The translations under genes were made by a program, and so were the position numbers. A stretch of DNA of 64,000 nucleotides, taken from contig OX335598.1 in NCBI GenBank assembly GCA_946893605.1, forward strand, positions 558,001 through 622,000, in the 5' to 3' direction. The number at the start of each line of letters is the position of its first letter. Within the stretch, counting starts at the first letter, position 1. The stretch comes from Candidatus Saccharimonadota bacterium (lineage in GTDB: Bacteria; Patescibacteriota; Saccharimonadia; Saccharimonadales; Saccharimonadaceae). Positions 57,037 to 64,000 of this stretch are shown one piece after another. The notes beneath the pieces were generated by a model. That model was given only the letters and a program-made list of their open reading frames with translations. It was not told where the DNA came from and made no database searches.

Positions 57037-58980
57037 TCAGCTATTCAGAATCGCTCTAGCTTGTCGACCGCGCGCCACACACATCGCCACCACCAACACA
57101 CCAACCAGCCGCGATACCAATGATGAGTCATCCGCAGCCGATTGAGTCATTGTCACCAACCCCTCTTCTGGATTTAGCGGACTATCGTCTGACCATAAAC
57201 CAGATGATGAATGGGTATTCATCAGCAAATCATCACCATTCGCGACACTTTCTTCGCCATTATAGACACAATCATCCAGAATATCGTTAAGTTCTGCTTG
57301 CTTTCCGGACAAGTTGATGCCTGATTTTATGTCACTAACATCCATAATTACACTTTCAATTTCATCATCACTGCGCAGCAAATCGCTTTTTTCCGATATT
57401 TTCACAAACTCCTCACGAAGCACGAGACATTCCTCTGGAATTTTCGTTGCCACCTCGTCCGACTCAACATCAAGTGTTGGCTCAATAATCGGTGAGGTGG
57501 AAATAATTACTTGTTCCACTGGCTCAGAGTCATCAGTTTCTTCACGCACTGTAATCGTTTCTACCGGCAGCGCAATCGTCACTGCTTCAGCAGAAGACAC
57601 TTCCGACTCTACTACTGGGGGCTCCTGCCGTTCGATAAAGAAAACCGCATCTTCTTCAGCCCAAAAATCATTATCCTTACCATGACTACGCTCTATCGCC
57701 GTACCACTATAGTCAAGTTGCTCAATTGACAAGACCTGTGTATCAGTGAAAATTTGATCCGCCGCCAATATGTCAATCTCCTCGTTTGGAGGATCAACCT
57801 TAGCTTCATCAACTATTGCGATATCAACCAGCCGCTCATTATCAACAATGTCAGTCGATTCGACAGAATTATTATAATCCGGCGTCGCATCTATATTAAT
57901 CTCGTTAGATTGAATGTATACTGGTGCTTTCGTACCAGAATTGTCAATTGGTACCGTAATCGCAGATTTATCCGCCCCTACTGCATCAAATTGTGCTGCC
58001 AAGTGCTGCTGCTCGGAAATTGACGTAAAAGCACTTTCATCATTTTCTGCTTCTCGGCTCGGCTCAGACTCTACAGCCTTAGCAGCAATCTTATTATCGC
58101 TAGCCGCAGGGTAAACAGTTTCATGTTCCAGCGAATTGCTATTATCATCAACTGTTTGGATGTTCTTATCTATCACTACCGATACCGGCGCATTTTCCGT
58201 CTTTGTCGGCGCATCTAAGGACTCTGGTGCCGGCTTCTTGCTGTCATTATGCACTGCGTCAGAAATAGAATCAATAATGTGCGGCTTTATCTCCACCGAA
58301 GGGCTGACCACCCCTATCTTCTCAATGCCCACATCCTCGCCCGAAGCTTCAACCGCCTGGTTAGTCGAAGTTTTATCTTCTCGTTCCTGCGGTATGAGTT
58401 TCTCAGTTGACTTATTTGTTTTAGTTGTCAAATCTATGGGCTTCGCCTCTGATACCACTGGCTCAGGTGCTTTTTTAATAATAGGCTCTTGATAATCGGT
58501 AGACTCTGAATATCCCGCCAACACCAATTCTCCGCGTCCATTTTCATCCAGACTATCGAAATCATCTGGAGCCAATAGTCTATCCAAATAGCTTTGTTTT
58601 GGTGTCATTTCCAACAAATTAGGAATCGCCTCTTCATCCGCAGAATTCATATCATCAGATACATTCTCCTGTCTTTCCGACTCCTGTTTCATGACTAACG
58701 CCTGAGGTTTTACGCACTGACTAAGAAATGGGCAGCCAACACATGTCGCACATGCCGTTTGACCAATTGACGCTGATACTTTCTCGGTAGAAGGTAACTC
58801 TGCTTCGCCGCTAGCTACCGCCACCAAATCAAACCGACCTACACCATCAGTCACTTCTTCACCAACACTAGACGAAAAATCCTCGCTAATATTGCCATCT
58901 CTCAGCGACAAAAACACATCAAAATCATCACCATCAATTACTGTCGATGATAATTCTACTGTAGTCGTCACCCCAATCAT
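57037..58980 (-). CDS. Large acidic, probably disordered, tail-anchored protein with a four-cysteine cluster
   Basis: 647 residues, unrecognised. Near the N-terminus lies Cys77-x2-Cys80-x2-Cys83-Pro-x4-Cys89 (ACATCVGCPFLSQC), spacing suited to an iron-sulfur cluster or zinc. Then come about 500 residues extremely rich in Glu, Asp, Ser, Thr and Val with no predicted fold and few hydrophobic clusters. Near the end LVSRLVGVLVVAMCVARGRQ looks like a single C-terminal membrane anchor. Its ATG overlaps the flavin reductase stop (ATGA), the last step in an nrdD-nrdG-reductase operon. An electron-carrier or tethering role is speculation. Confidence 0.8.
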   Translation of the reverse strand: MIGVTTTVELSSTVIDGDDFDVFLSLRDGNISEDFSSSVGEEVTDGVGRFDLVAVASGEAELPSTEKVSASIGQTACATCVGCPFLSQCVKPQALVMKQESERQENVSDDMNSADEEAIPNLLEMTPKQSYLDRLLAPDDFDSLDENGRGELVLAGYSESTDYQEPIIKKAPEPVVSEAKPIDLTTKTNKSTEKLIPQEREDKTSTNQAVEASGEDVGIEKIGVVSPSVEIKPHIIDSISDAVHNDSKKPAPESLDAPTKTENAPVSVVIDKNIQTVDDNSNSLEHETVYPAASDNKIAAKAVESEPSREAENDESAFTSISEQQHLAAQFDAVGADKSAITVPIDNSGTKAPVYIQSNEINIDATPDYNNSVESTDIVDNERLVDIAIVDEAKVDPPNEEIDILAADQIFTDTQVLSIEQLDYSGTAIERSHGKDNDFWAEEDAVFFIERQEPPVVESEVSSAEAVTIALPVETITVREETDDSEPVEQVIISTSPIIEPTLDVESDEVATKIPEECLVLREEFVKISEKSDLLRSDDEIESVIMDVSDIKSGINLSGKQAELNDILDDCVYNGEESVANGDDLLMNTHSSSGLWSDDSPLNPEEGLVTMTQSAADDSSLVSRLVGVLVVAMCVARGRQARAILNS

Positions 58981-59639
58981 TGCTCAAAAAAAGTCTCCGT
59001 TGAAATTTTCAATTCACTTACACCGACGGCGGATAATTTTTGCCAAACATCTCTAACAAACGGCAAACTTCCACAGACCAAAAAATGCGCATCTTCTGGC
59101 GTTTCATGAACAATTTTTTCCACATTAAATCGACCGTTAAACCAACCATCTTTTTCCTCAATCTGCTGGCGAGTACTGAACTTCTTCACTTTAATATTTG
59201 ACGCCGCTAGCTCATTTTCAAAAACCATATATTCTGGCGATTTTTGGCTAAAATATAAAAACGTTGGCTGGCTAGAACTTGCCATAACGCTCCAAATTGG
59301 ACTAAGTCCGCAGCCTGCAGCAATTCCGACCAAAGGACTTTCTGTCTGCGGATTAAAATCGCCGTAAGCGTGACTAATTTGTAATTTATCGCCAACATTC
59401 CGTGAACATAAATAGCTAGAAAATTCACCGCCAACATTCTTCACGGTAATTGACATTAGCTCATCGTCAGGAATAGAAGAAATGCTATAAGCCTTCCCTT
59501 CACGCACGCTACTGCCATCAATAAAAACCGTAATATATTGTCCGGCGGTAAAGTCGAACGGTCGCGCAAAATATAACGTCTTCACTTCAGGATTTTCCTG
59601 ACGGACGCGCACAATTTCAACCTCTAATGAATCACGCAT
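58977..59639 (-). CDS. Ferredoxin-NADP reductase-like flavoprotein
   Basis: 220 residues. N-terminal FAD barrel (FDFTAGQYITVFIDG, GKAYSISSIPDD; RxYS-type flavin contact as KAYS) and NAD(P)-binding domain (LVGIAAGCGLSPIWSVMAS, DAHFLVCGSLPFV). No fused iron-sulfur domain. It overlaps nrdG by 16 nt. In this operon it may pass electrons from NAD(P)H to the NrdG cluster, directly or via a carrier; in other bacteria flavodoxin does this. Confidence 0.88.
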   Translation of the reverse strand: MRDSLEVEIVRVRQENPEVKTLYFARPFDFTAGQYITVFIDGSSVREGKAYSISSIPDDELMSITVKNVGGEFSSYLCSRNVGDKLQISHAYGDFNPQTESPLVGIAAGCGLSPIWSVMASSSQPTFLYFSQKSPEYMVFENELAASNIKVKKFSTRQQIEEKDGWFNGRFNVEKIVHETPEDAHFLVCGSLPFVRDVWQKLSAVGVSELKISTETFFEQ

Positions 59640-60364
59640 TCTCCAACGTACCTTTCCATTATTTTCTGAGCTTCTCTAAATTCTTCGTCAGTAAAAGTGT
59701 GGTAATTCGCAAACTTTGGACTAATTGTCGTGCCAGTGCGAAAATGTTGCAAGGCAAATCTCTTCGCGCCCTTAACCAGCTCGCCAATCTTCTCAAAATC
59801 ACTAACTTCCAATTGCTCGCGGACAATCGTCGTGCGGAATTCGTGATCAATTCCCGAATCAATCATCAACCGAACATTCTCCTTAATCGCTTCCAAATCA
59901 ATCGGTCGCGCCGCAATTTCAACATATTTTTCCAGTGGACCTTTCACGTCCATCGCAATAAAGTCAATCAGCCCTTCTTTAACCATTCCGCGAACTATAT
60001 CTGGATGCGTGCCGTTGGTATCCAATTTAATATCAAAACCAAGTTTCTTAATCATCCGACATAACTCCGGCAAATCTTCGTTTACCGTTGGCTCACCGCC
60101 AGAAATCACCACGCCGTCCAACCGACCAACTCGCGATTTTAGAAATATCATCACTTCATCAACTGGAAGGCTCGGCACTAACCGTTCAGGCAATACCAAT
60201 TCAGGATTATGGCAATAACCACAGCGCATATTGCAACCAGAGAGAAACAGAGCTGCCGCCACGTGCCCTGGATAATCCACGAGCGACAGCTTCTGAATTC
60301 CACCGATTGACACCTTAAGCTGCCGCGACGGCGCTAAGTCGCTGGTGTTCGGCGGCATCGTCAT
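59624..60364 (-). CDS. nrdG: Anaerobic ribonucleotide reductase activating protein NrdG (radical SAM)
   Basis: About 246 residues. Radical SAM cluster motif Cys-x3-Cys-x2-Cys in LFLSGCNMRCGYCHNPELVL, SAM-binding GVVISGGEPTVNEDLPEL, and DTNGTHPDIV. Generates the glycyl radical on NrdD. ATG 60364 overlaps nrdD by 50 nt; a GTG just after the nrdD stop is an alternative start that would give a protein beginning near VSIGGIQKLSLVDY. Confidence 0.92.
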   Translation of the reverse strand: MTMPPNTSDLAPSRQLKVSIGGIQKLSLVDYPGHVAAALFLSGCNMRCGYCHNPELVLPERLVPSLPVDEVMIFLKSRVGRLDGVVISGGEPTVNEDLPELCRMIKKLGFDIKLDTNGTHPDIVRGMVKEGLIDFIAMDVKGPLEKYVEIAARPIDLEAIKENVRLMIDSGIDHEFRTTIVREQLEVSDFEKIGELVKGAKRFALQHFRTGTTISPKFANYHTFTDEEFREAQKIMERYVGECVIH

Positions 60365-62441
60365 AATGCTCCCTCATTTCAAATTCCGCTTGCTTGCCCT
60401 TATTCCATTGAGAAACTGGACGCAAGAAACCAACCACACGTGAGTAAACTTCAGTCGCTTCACCACACTTTGGACATTCTGGATGCTCACCAACAATATA
60501 GCCGTGATTCTTACAAATTGAGAAGCTTGGACTGAACGTAAAGTATGGCAATTTATAATTTTCACAAATCGTTTTCACCAATTTTTTCAAAGTTTGCGGA
60601 TCGTCCATGCGCTCGCCCAAGAAGAAGTGAATCACCGTGCCGCCCGTGTACTTGGTTTGCAAATTATCCTGAAGATCCATCAGCTCGAACAAATCGTCCG
60701 TGTAATTAACTGGCAAGTGGCTAGAGTTGGTATAGAACGGACATTTAACGTCCGCGCCAATTCCGTTGGCAAAATGCGCTCGATCCGGAAAACTAGCTTT
60801 ATCAAGCTGCGCCAATCGATACGTCGTGCCTTCAGCTGGCGTTGCTTCAAGATTGTAATTATTGCCAGTTTCCTTCTGATATTCCACCAAACGATCGCGC
60901 ATAAAATCAAGCGTTTTCTCAGCAAAAGCCTTACCTTTTTCCGTGCCAATATCAACGCCTAGTAAATTAAGCGCCGCCTCGTTCGTGCCGATCAAACCGA
61001 TAGTTGAAAAATGGTTCTTCCAATATTGATTGAAACGCTGTTTAATGTTTCGCAAATAAAACTTGGTGTACGGATACAAATTAGCGTCGGTCAATCGCTC
61101 CAAAACTTTACGTTTGGTTTCCAGGCTGTCCTTCGCCATATCCATAAGTTCAGCCAACCCCTTAAAGAACTCTTTTTCGTTCTTGGATTTTAGCGCCAGT
61201 CGTGGCAAGTTTATCGTTACCACACCAACCGAACCAGTCATTGGATTTGAGCCGAACAGGCCGCCGCCACGATATTCCAATTGACGATTATCAATACGCA
61301 ATCGACAGCACATCGAGCGCGCATCTTCTGGATCCATGTCAGAATTGATGAAGTTTGAGAAGTACGGAATGCCGTATTTAGCGCTGGCTTCCCACAAACT
61401 TTCAATCACTGGATTGTCCCAATTGAAATCCTTGGTAATATTAACCGTTGGGATTGGGAACGTAAAGACTCGACCATTAGCGTCACCCTCAGAAAGAACC
61501 TCCAACAGCGCCTTGTTTAACATATTCATTTCTTCTTGATATTCGCCATAAGTCGTGTCCTGCATCTCGCCGCCAATAATCACTGGATTATCTGCCATAT
61601 GCTTTGGACATTCAAGATCAAGCGTAATGTTGGTAAACGGCGTCTGGAAACCAACACGAGTCGGCACATTAACGTTAAAGACGAATTCTTGAATAGCCTG
61701 TTTTACTTCTTCATAGCTCAATTTGTCGGCACGAATAAACGGCGCTAATAGTGTGTCAAAATCAGAGAAAGCCTGCGCACCAGCCGCTTCGCCCTGTAAT
61801 GTATAAAAGAAGTTTACGACTTGACCAAGCGCTGATCGGAAATGCTTAGCTGGCTTAGAAGCAACCTTACCGGCAACGCCAGTAAATCCTTCTTGTAACA
61901 AGTCAGTCAAATCCCAGCCGACACAATAAACGCTTAACAAGTTAAGGTCGTGAATGTGCAAGTCGCCTTCTTTGTGAGCCTGCCCAATCTTCGATGTATA
62001 AATCTTATCCAGCCAGTAAGTCTTCGTAATTTCCGCTGAAACATAGTTATTCAAACCCTGAAGACTGTAGCCCATATTAGAGTTTTCATTAACTTTCCAG
62101 TCCAAATTTTCCAGATATTTATCAATCAAATCAACGTGTGCATTAGAGGTAATTTCGCGCAATTTTTTATGCTGATCACGGTAAATAATATACGCCTTTG
62201 CAGTCTTCTTAAACTTAGAGTCAATCAACGCATCCTCAACAATATCCTGAATGTCTTCAACGCTTGGTAGACGCTTTTGGTTACGAGTTTCTAAAACTCC
62301 CAAAACCTTGTCGGTCAATTCAACTGCTTGAGCGGCGTCAAATTCACCAGTTTCCAACCCCGCCTTTTCAATTGCTTTTTCAATTTTTTTCCGATCAAAT
62401 TTAGCAGTTCGACCATCGCGTTTTTTAATTGATTTATACAT
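60315..62441 (-). CDS. nrdD: Anaerobic ribonucleoside-triphosphate reductase NrdD
   Basis: About 708 residues from ATG 62441, which follows AAGGAGG; the longer open frame to 62504 is unlikely. N-terminal ATP-cone (KRDGRTAKFDRKKIEKAIEK), catalytic barrel with VGVVTINLPRLAL and IGLIGTNEAALNLLG, a C-terminal zinc site CKNHGYIVGEHPECPKCG and the glycyl radical loop in SRVVGFLRPVSQW. Makes dNTPs without oxygen. Promoter carries two NrdR-type boxes. Confidence 0.96.
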   Translation of the reverse strand: MYKSIKKRDGRTAKFDRKKIEKAIEKAGLETGEFDAAQAVELTDKVLGVLETRNQKRLPSVEDIQDIVEDALIDSKFKKTAKAYIIYRDQHKKLREITSNAHVDLIDKYLENLDWKVNENSNMGYSLQGLNNYVSAEITKTYWLDKIYTSKIGQAHKEGDLHIHDLNLLSVYCVGWDLTDLLQEGFTGVAGKVASKPAKHFRSALGQVVNFFYTLQGEAAGAQAFSDFDTLLAPFIRADKLSYEEVKQAIQEFVFNVNVPTRVGFQTPFTNITLDLECPKHMADNPVIIGGEMQDTTYGEYQEEMNMLNKALLEVLSEGDANGRVFTFPIPTVNITKDFNWDNPVIESLWEASAKYGIPYFSNFINSDMDPEDARSMCCRLRIDNRQLEYRGGGLFGSNPMTGSVGVVTINLPRLALKSKNEKEFFKGLAELMDMAKDSLETKRKVLERLTDANLYPYTKFYLRNIKQRFNQYWKNHFSTIGLIGTNEAALNLLGVDIGTEKGKAFAEKTLDFMRDRLVEYQKETGNNYNLEATPAEGTTYRLAQLDKASFPDRAHFANGIGADVKCPFYTNSSHLPVNYTDDLFELMDLQDNLQTKYTGGTVIHFFLGERMDDPQTLKKLVKTICENYKLPYFTFSPSFSICKNHGYIVGEHPECPKCGEATEVYSRVVGFLRPVSQWNKGKQAEFEMREHYDDAAEHQRLSAVAAA

Positions 62442-62526
62442 TCCCCCTCCTTGTTTATAAAAATAGCAAACTAGCCCAACCTCTCCAGTGGGTGCATGTT
62501 GCAAAAAACGTTATTTATTTTCTAAA

Positions 62527-62542
62527 ACACCATATGTAGTGC
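62527..62542. promoter_or_regulatory. NrdR-type box 2
   Basis: ACACCATATGTAGTGC, a 16-base imperfect palindrome matching the NrdR box pattern. It lies just downstream of the -10, over the expected transcription start. Its centre is 32 bp (three helical turns) from box 1, the spacing typical of NrdR tandem sites. Confidence 0.75.
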
Positions 62543-62551
62543 TTAATATTG

Positions 62552-62581
62552 AATATACACGCGATATATAGCGTCTGTCAA
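62552..62581 (-). promoter_or_regulatory. Promoter of the nrdDG operon
   Basis: Minus strand TTGACA (62581-62576), 18-bp spacer, TATATT (62557-62552). The leader is about 100 nt and ends with AAGGAGG before the nrdD ATG, unlike the leaderless promoters elsewhere. Confidence 0.75.
62559..62574. promoter_or_regulatory. NrdR-type box 1, inside the nrdD promoter spacer
   Basis: ACGCGATATATAGCGT, a 16-base near-perfect palindrome filling the space between -35 and -10. Binding by NrdR would exclude RNA polymerase. The pair with box 2 makes dATP-dependent repression likely. Confidence 0.78.
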
Positions 62582-62600
62582 TGAAAGTACATTGTATTAT

Positions 62601-63140
62601 TTACATGCGAAGTGCGGAAGCATTTGCTCCCTCTGATAATGCCAAAACGTCGCGGTGAATCAGATCGACAATTTCTGCCTGAGACAGCTGTTCACCGATT
62701 CGCTGCTCGCCCGGTACATTCAAAACATCTTGATCTTTCCACCACTGGCGCATTTCTGATTCGCCAAATTCATGAGTGTTTGGCTTAGTAGCGTGGCGGC
62801 GCACCGTTTCTTCAAACGATACGTCAAAATAATAAATCAGTTTTTCACCCTGAAAATCATCCAGCAGCCGGCGCAGCATCGCGCCGTATTTTTTATTGCT
62901 CAAAATACCCTCCAAAATCACCGTATAGCCAACATTATTGCCATACATGCATAGATCGTAAATCAGCTGAATCGCCGGATTGCCTTCGCTATCTTTCACG
63001 TGCAGTATTTCCCGGCGCACCACATCCTGTGACACTAACATTGTGCCGCAACCTAGTTGACACTGGAGTAAGCGCGCCGTGCTGGTTTTGCCACAACCAG
63101 AATTACCGCGGAGAATGATTAGCGGATGAGAGGCCGTCAC
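62601..63140 (-). CDS. P-loop kinase, small-molecule or zeta-toxin-like
   Basis: 179 residues. Walker A GNSGCGKTS at residues 12-20, then SQDVVRREIL, VILEGILSNKKYGAMLRRLL and FDVSFEETVRRHATKP, the pattern of the AAA_33/zeta-type kinases. Substrate unknown. Overlaps the upstream phosphotransferase-like gene by 4 nt (ATGA), so the two are translationally coupled. Confidence 0.82.
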   Translation of the reverse strand: MTASHPLIILRGNSGCGKTSTARLLQCQLGCGTMLVSQDVVRREILHVKDSEGNPAIQLIYDLCMYGNNVGYTVILEGILSNKKYGAMLRRLLDDFQGEKLIYYFDVSFEETVRRHATKPNTHEFGESEMRQWWKDQDVLNVPGEQRIGEQLSQAEIVDLIHRDVLALSEGANASALRM

Positions 63141-64000
63141 ATACGCTCCAGTAAATCGTAAGCAACAGCCGCTGATAGCGCCTGCATTTGACGAAGATTA
63201 TCACCCGGCTTGAGTGGTGGCTTGAGGCTACGTATAAGGAAAAATCCGACAAATGACGCCAGCATTTCCACGTTCAACTCACCCAGCCACGGCGTTACGT
63301 CATGACCATGGCGCGCCATATCAACCAGAAATTCTGTCGCACCAGATCCCCGGGGTGCATAAGAAGCCCAGTTCCAGTCAACCAACTTCAACTCGCCAGT
63401 TTGCGGATTAAATGCCAAATTGTCACTACGAACATCCGAATGATTAAAGCAATCTTCCGTCTGCTTGGCAAATTCTTTAGCGCGCACCGAAATATCAATC
63501 AACTCATCGCGCTTTTCTAACAGCTCAATTATATTCCGACAACGCCGCTGATTAATCTCCAACTGATTTGGCAATAGTTTTTGATAATTATCAATCAACC
63601 GACGACGAATATCAGCGTCAGCAATAATCTGATCAATTCCATCATCTAAGCCAAGCTTTTCCGCCGCAAACGGTTGTAGTTGCAATTCTTCAATCAGCTC
63701 CTGTGGCAATTTTATTTTTTCCAACTCTCGAACCGCGGTTATCACTGTCAAAATATAACGTTCCGCGACAGAGTTATCTGTCGGAGGTTGCCACAACCAC
63801 CCATCTGACGAAGCATAACTGCTCGTCATCAACACGTAACCATCATCAGCCAATTCAGTCCAATCAGCAACATATTGCGGATAAGTTTTCTGTAACAAAC
63901 GCGTTACTGCATAATCTTTTTTTAGCCAGCCTAGTTCCCGCTCGCCCTCATCCGACAATAAATCAACATCAACTTCTTTAACGAAAATCGTTCGATCACC
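63137..64000 (-). CDS. Aminoglycoside phosphotransferase (APH)-like kinase, 5' end outside the window
   Basis: 288 residues visible; the start lies beyond base 64000. Brenner-type catalytic loop CFNHSDVRSDNLAF (H-x-D-x4-N) and metal-binding LVDWNWASYAPRG show a small-molecule kinase of the APH/choline kinase fold. The beginning visible here (DRTIFVKEVD) has the ATP-lysine region. Substrate unknown; resistance should not be inferred. Confidence 0.85.
   Translation of the reverse strand, partial: GDRTIFVKEVDVDLLSDEGERELGWLKKDYAVTRLLQKTYPQYVADWTELADDGYVLMTSSYASSDGWLWQPPTDNSVAERYILTVITAVRELEKIKLPQELIEELQLQPFAAEKLGLDDGIDQIIADADIRRRLIDNYQKLLPNQLEINQRRCRNIIELLEKRDELIDISVRAKEFAKQTEDCFNHSDVRSDNLAFNPQTGELKLVDWNWASYAPRGSGATEFLVDMARHGHDVTPWLGELNVEMLASFVGFFLIRSLKPPLKPGDNLRQMQALSAAVAYDLLERM

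Noticed and set aside
1-64000. Use of an altered genetic code with TGA read as Gly or Trp, as in some CPR groups
   Set aside because: Many intact genes end in TGA or have TGA just outside their frames, and intact proteins contain normal TGG and GGN codons. The in-frame TGA in fic is isolated within a damaged gene.
1-64000. CRISPR array, transposase or prophage
   Set aside because: No spaced direct repeats, cas genes, transposase motifs, terminal inverted repeats or phage structural genes were seen. The defence island has no visible integrase.
62601-64000. Aminoglycoside resistance gene
   Set aside because: The APH-type catalytic loop only shows a small-molecule kinase fold. The partner P-loop kinase and the chromosomal context do not suggest a resistance cassette.

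Overview
The window reads as a chromosomal segment of a Candidatus Saccharibacteria (TM7, Patescibacteria/CPR) genome. The evidence is inferential but consistent: moderate GC, densely packed short genes, the standard code (TGA behaves as a stop), many small membrane or secreted proteins with no recognisable family, a fermentative arginine deiminase operon like that of oral TM7, anaerobic ribonucleotide reduction, and no biosynthetic pathways in view.

Layout. 1-9.5 kb: ftsH (partial) and tilS, three CAU-anticodon tRNA genes (probable elongator Met, Ile2 and initiator fMet), small envelope genes, murC, mazG and trmB. 9.5-16.2 kb: mscS, small membrane/secreted proteins, a VIT-type transporter, a CAP-domain protein, aspS and a CBS-domain protein. 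16.2-24 kb: a DsbA-like protein, two corA genes and arcA-arcB-arcD-arcC. 24-32.3 kb: a TylF-like methyltransferase, a heterodimeric ABC exporter (both genes frameshifted), tRNA-Pro, a Nudix hydrolase and an amino-acid ABC importer. 32.3-42.9 kb: an LtaS-like sulfatase, galE, CIRCE-controlled clpB, a methyltransferase, a DsbA plus membrane CxxC pair, an ABC-2 exporter and a PdaC-like deacetylase. 42.9-56.9 kb: a minus-strand defence island with radC, an SNF2 helicase, fic, a HigBA-like toxin-antitoxin, a PD-(D/E)XK protein and type III mod, dinD and res. Between 46.7 and 53 kb every gene is frameshifted, while res is intact. 57-62.6 kb: an nrdD-nrdG-flavin reductase operon ending in a large acidic, tail-anchored protein with a four-cysteine cluster, driven by a promoter containing two NrdR-type boxes. 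62.6-64 kb: a P-loop kinase and a phosphotransferase-like protein.

Two window-wide patterns stand out. First, about twenty first-in-operon genes have a -10 box (often TGn-TATAAT) ending only 6-9 nt before the start codon, so their mRNAs are probably leaderless; downstream operon genes have Shine-Dalgarno sites. This pattern also fixes several start codons. Second, at least six otherwise normal genes carry single-base indels, mostly in A, T or G runs. This looks like residual assembly error or very recent mutation, and frameshifted genes here should be treated with that in mind.

The metabolic picture is a small anaerobic or microaerophilic epibiont. It imports amino acids, gains ATP from arginine (ArcA/B/C with an ArcD-like exchanger), makes dNTPs with NrdD/NrdG, folds exported proteins with DsbA-like oxidases, and remodels its cell envelope.
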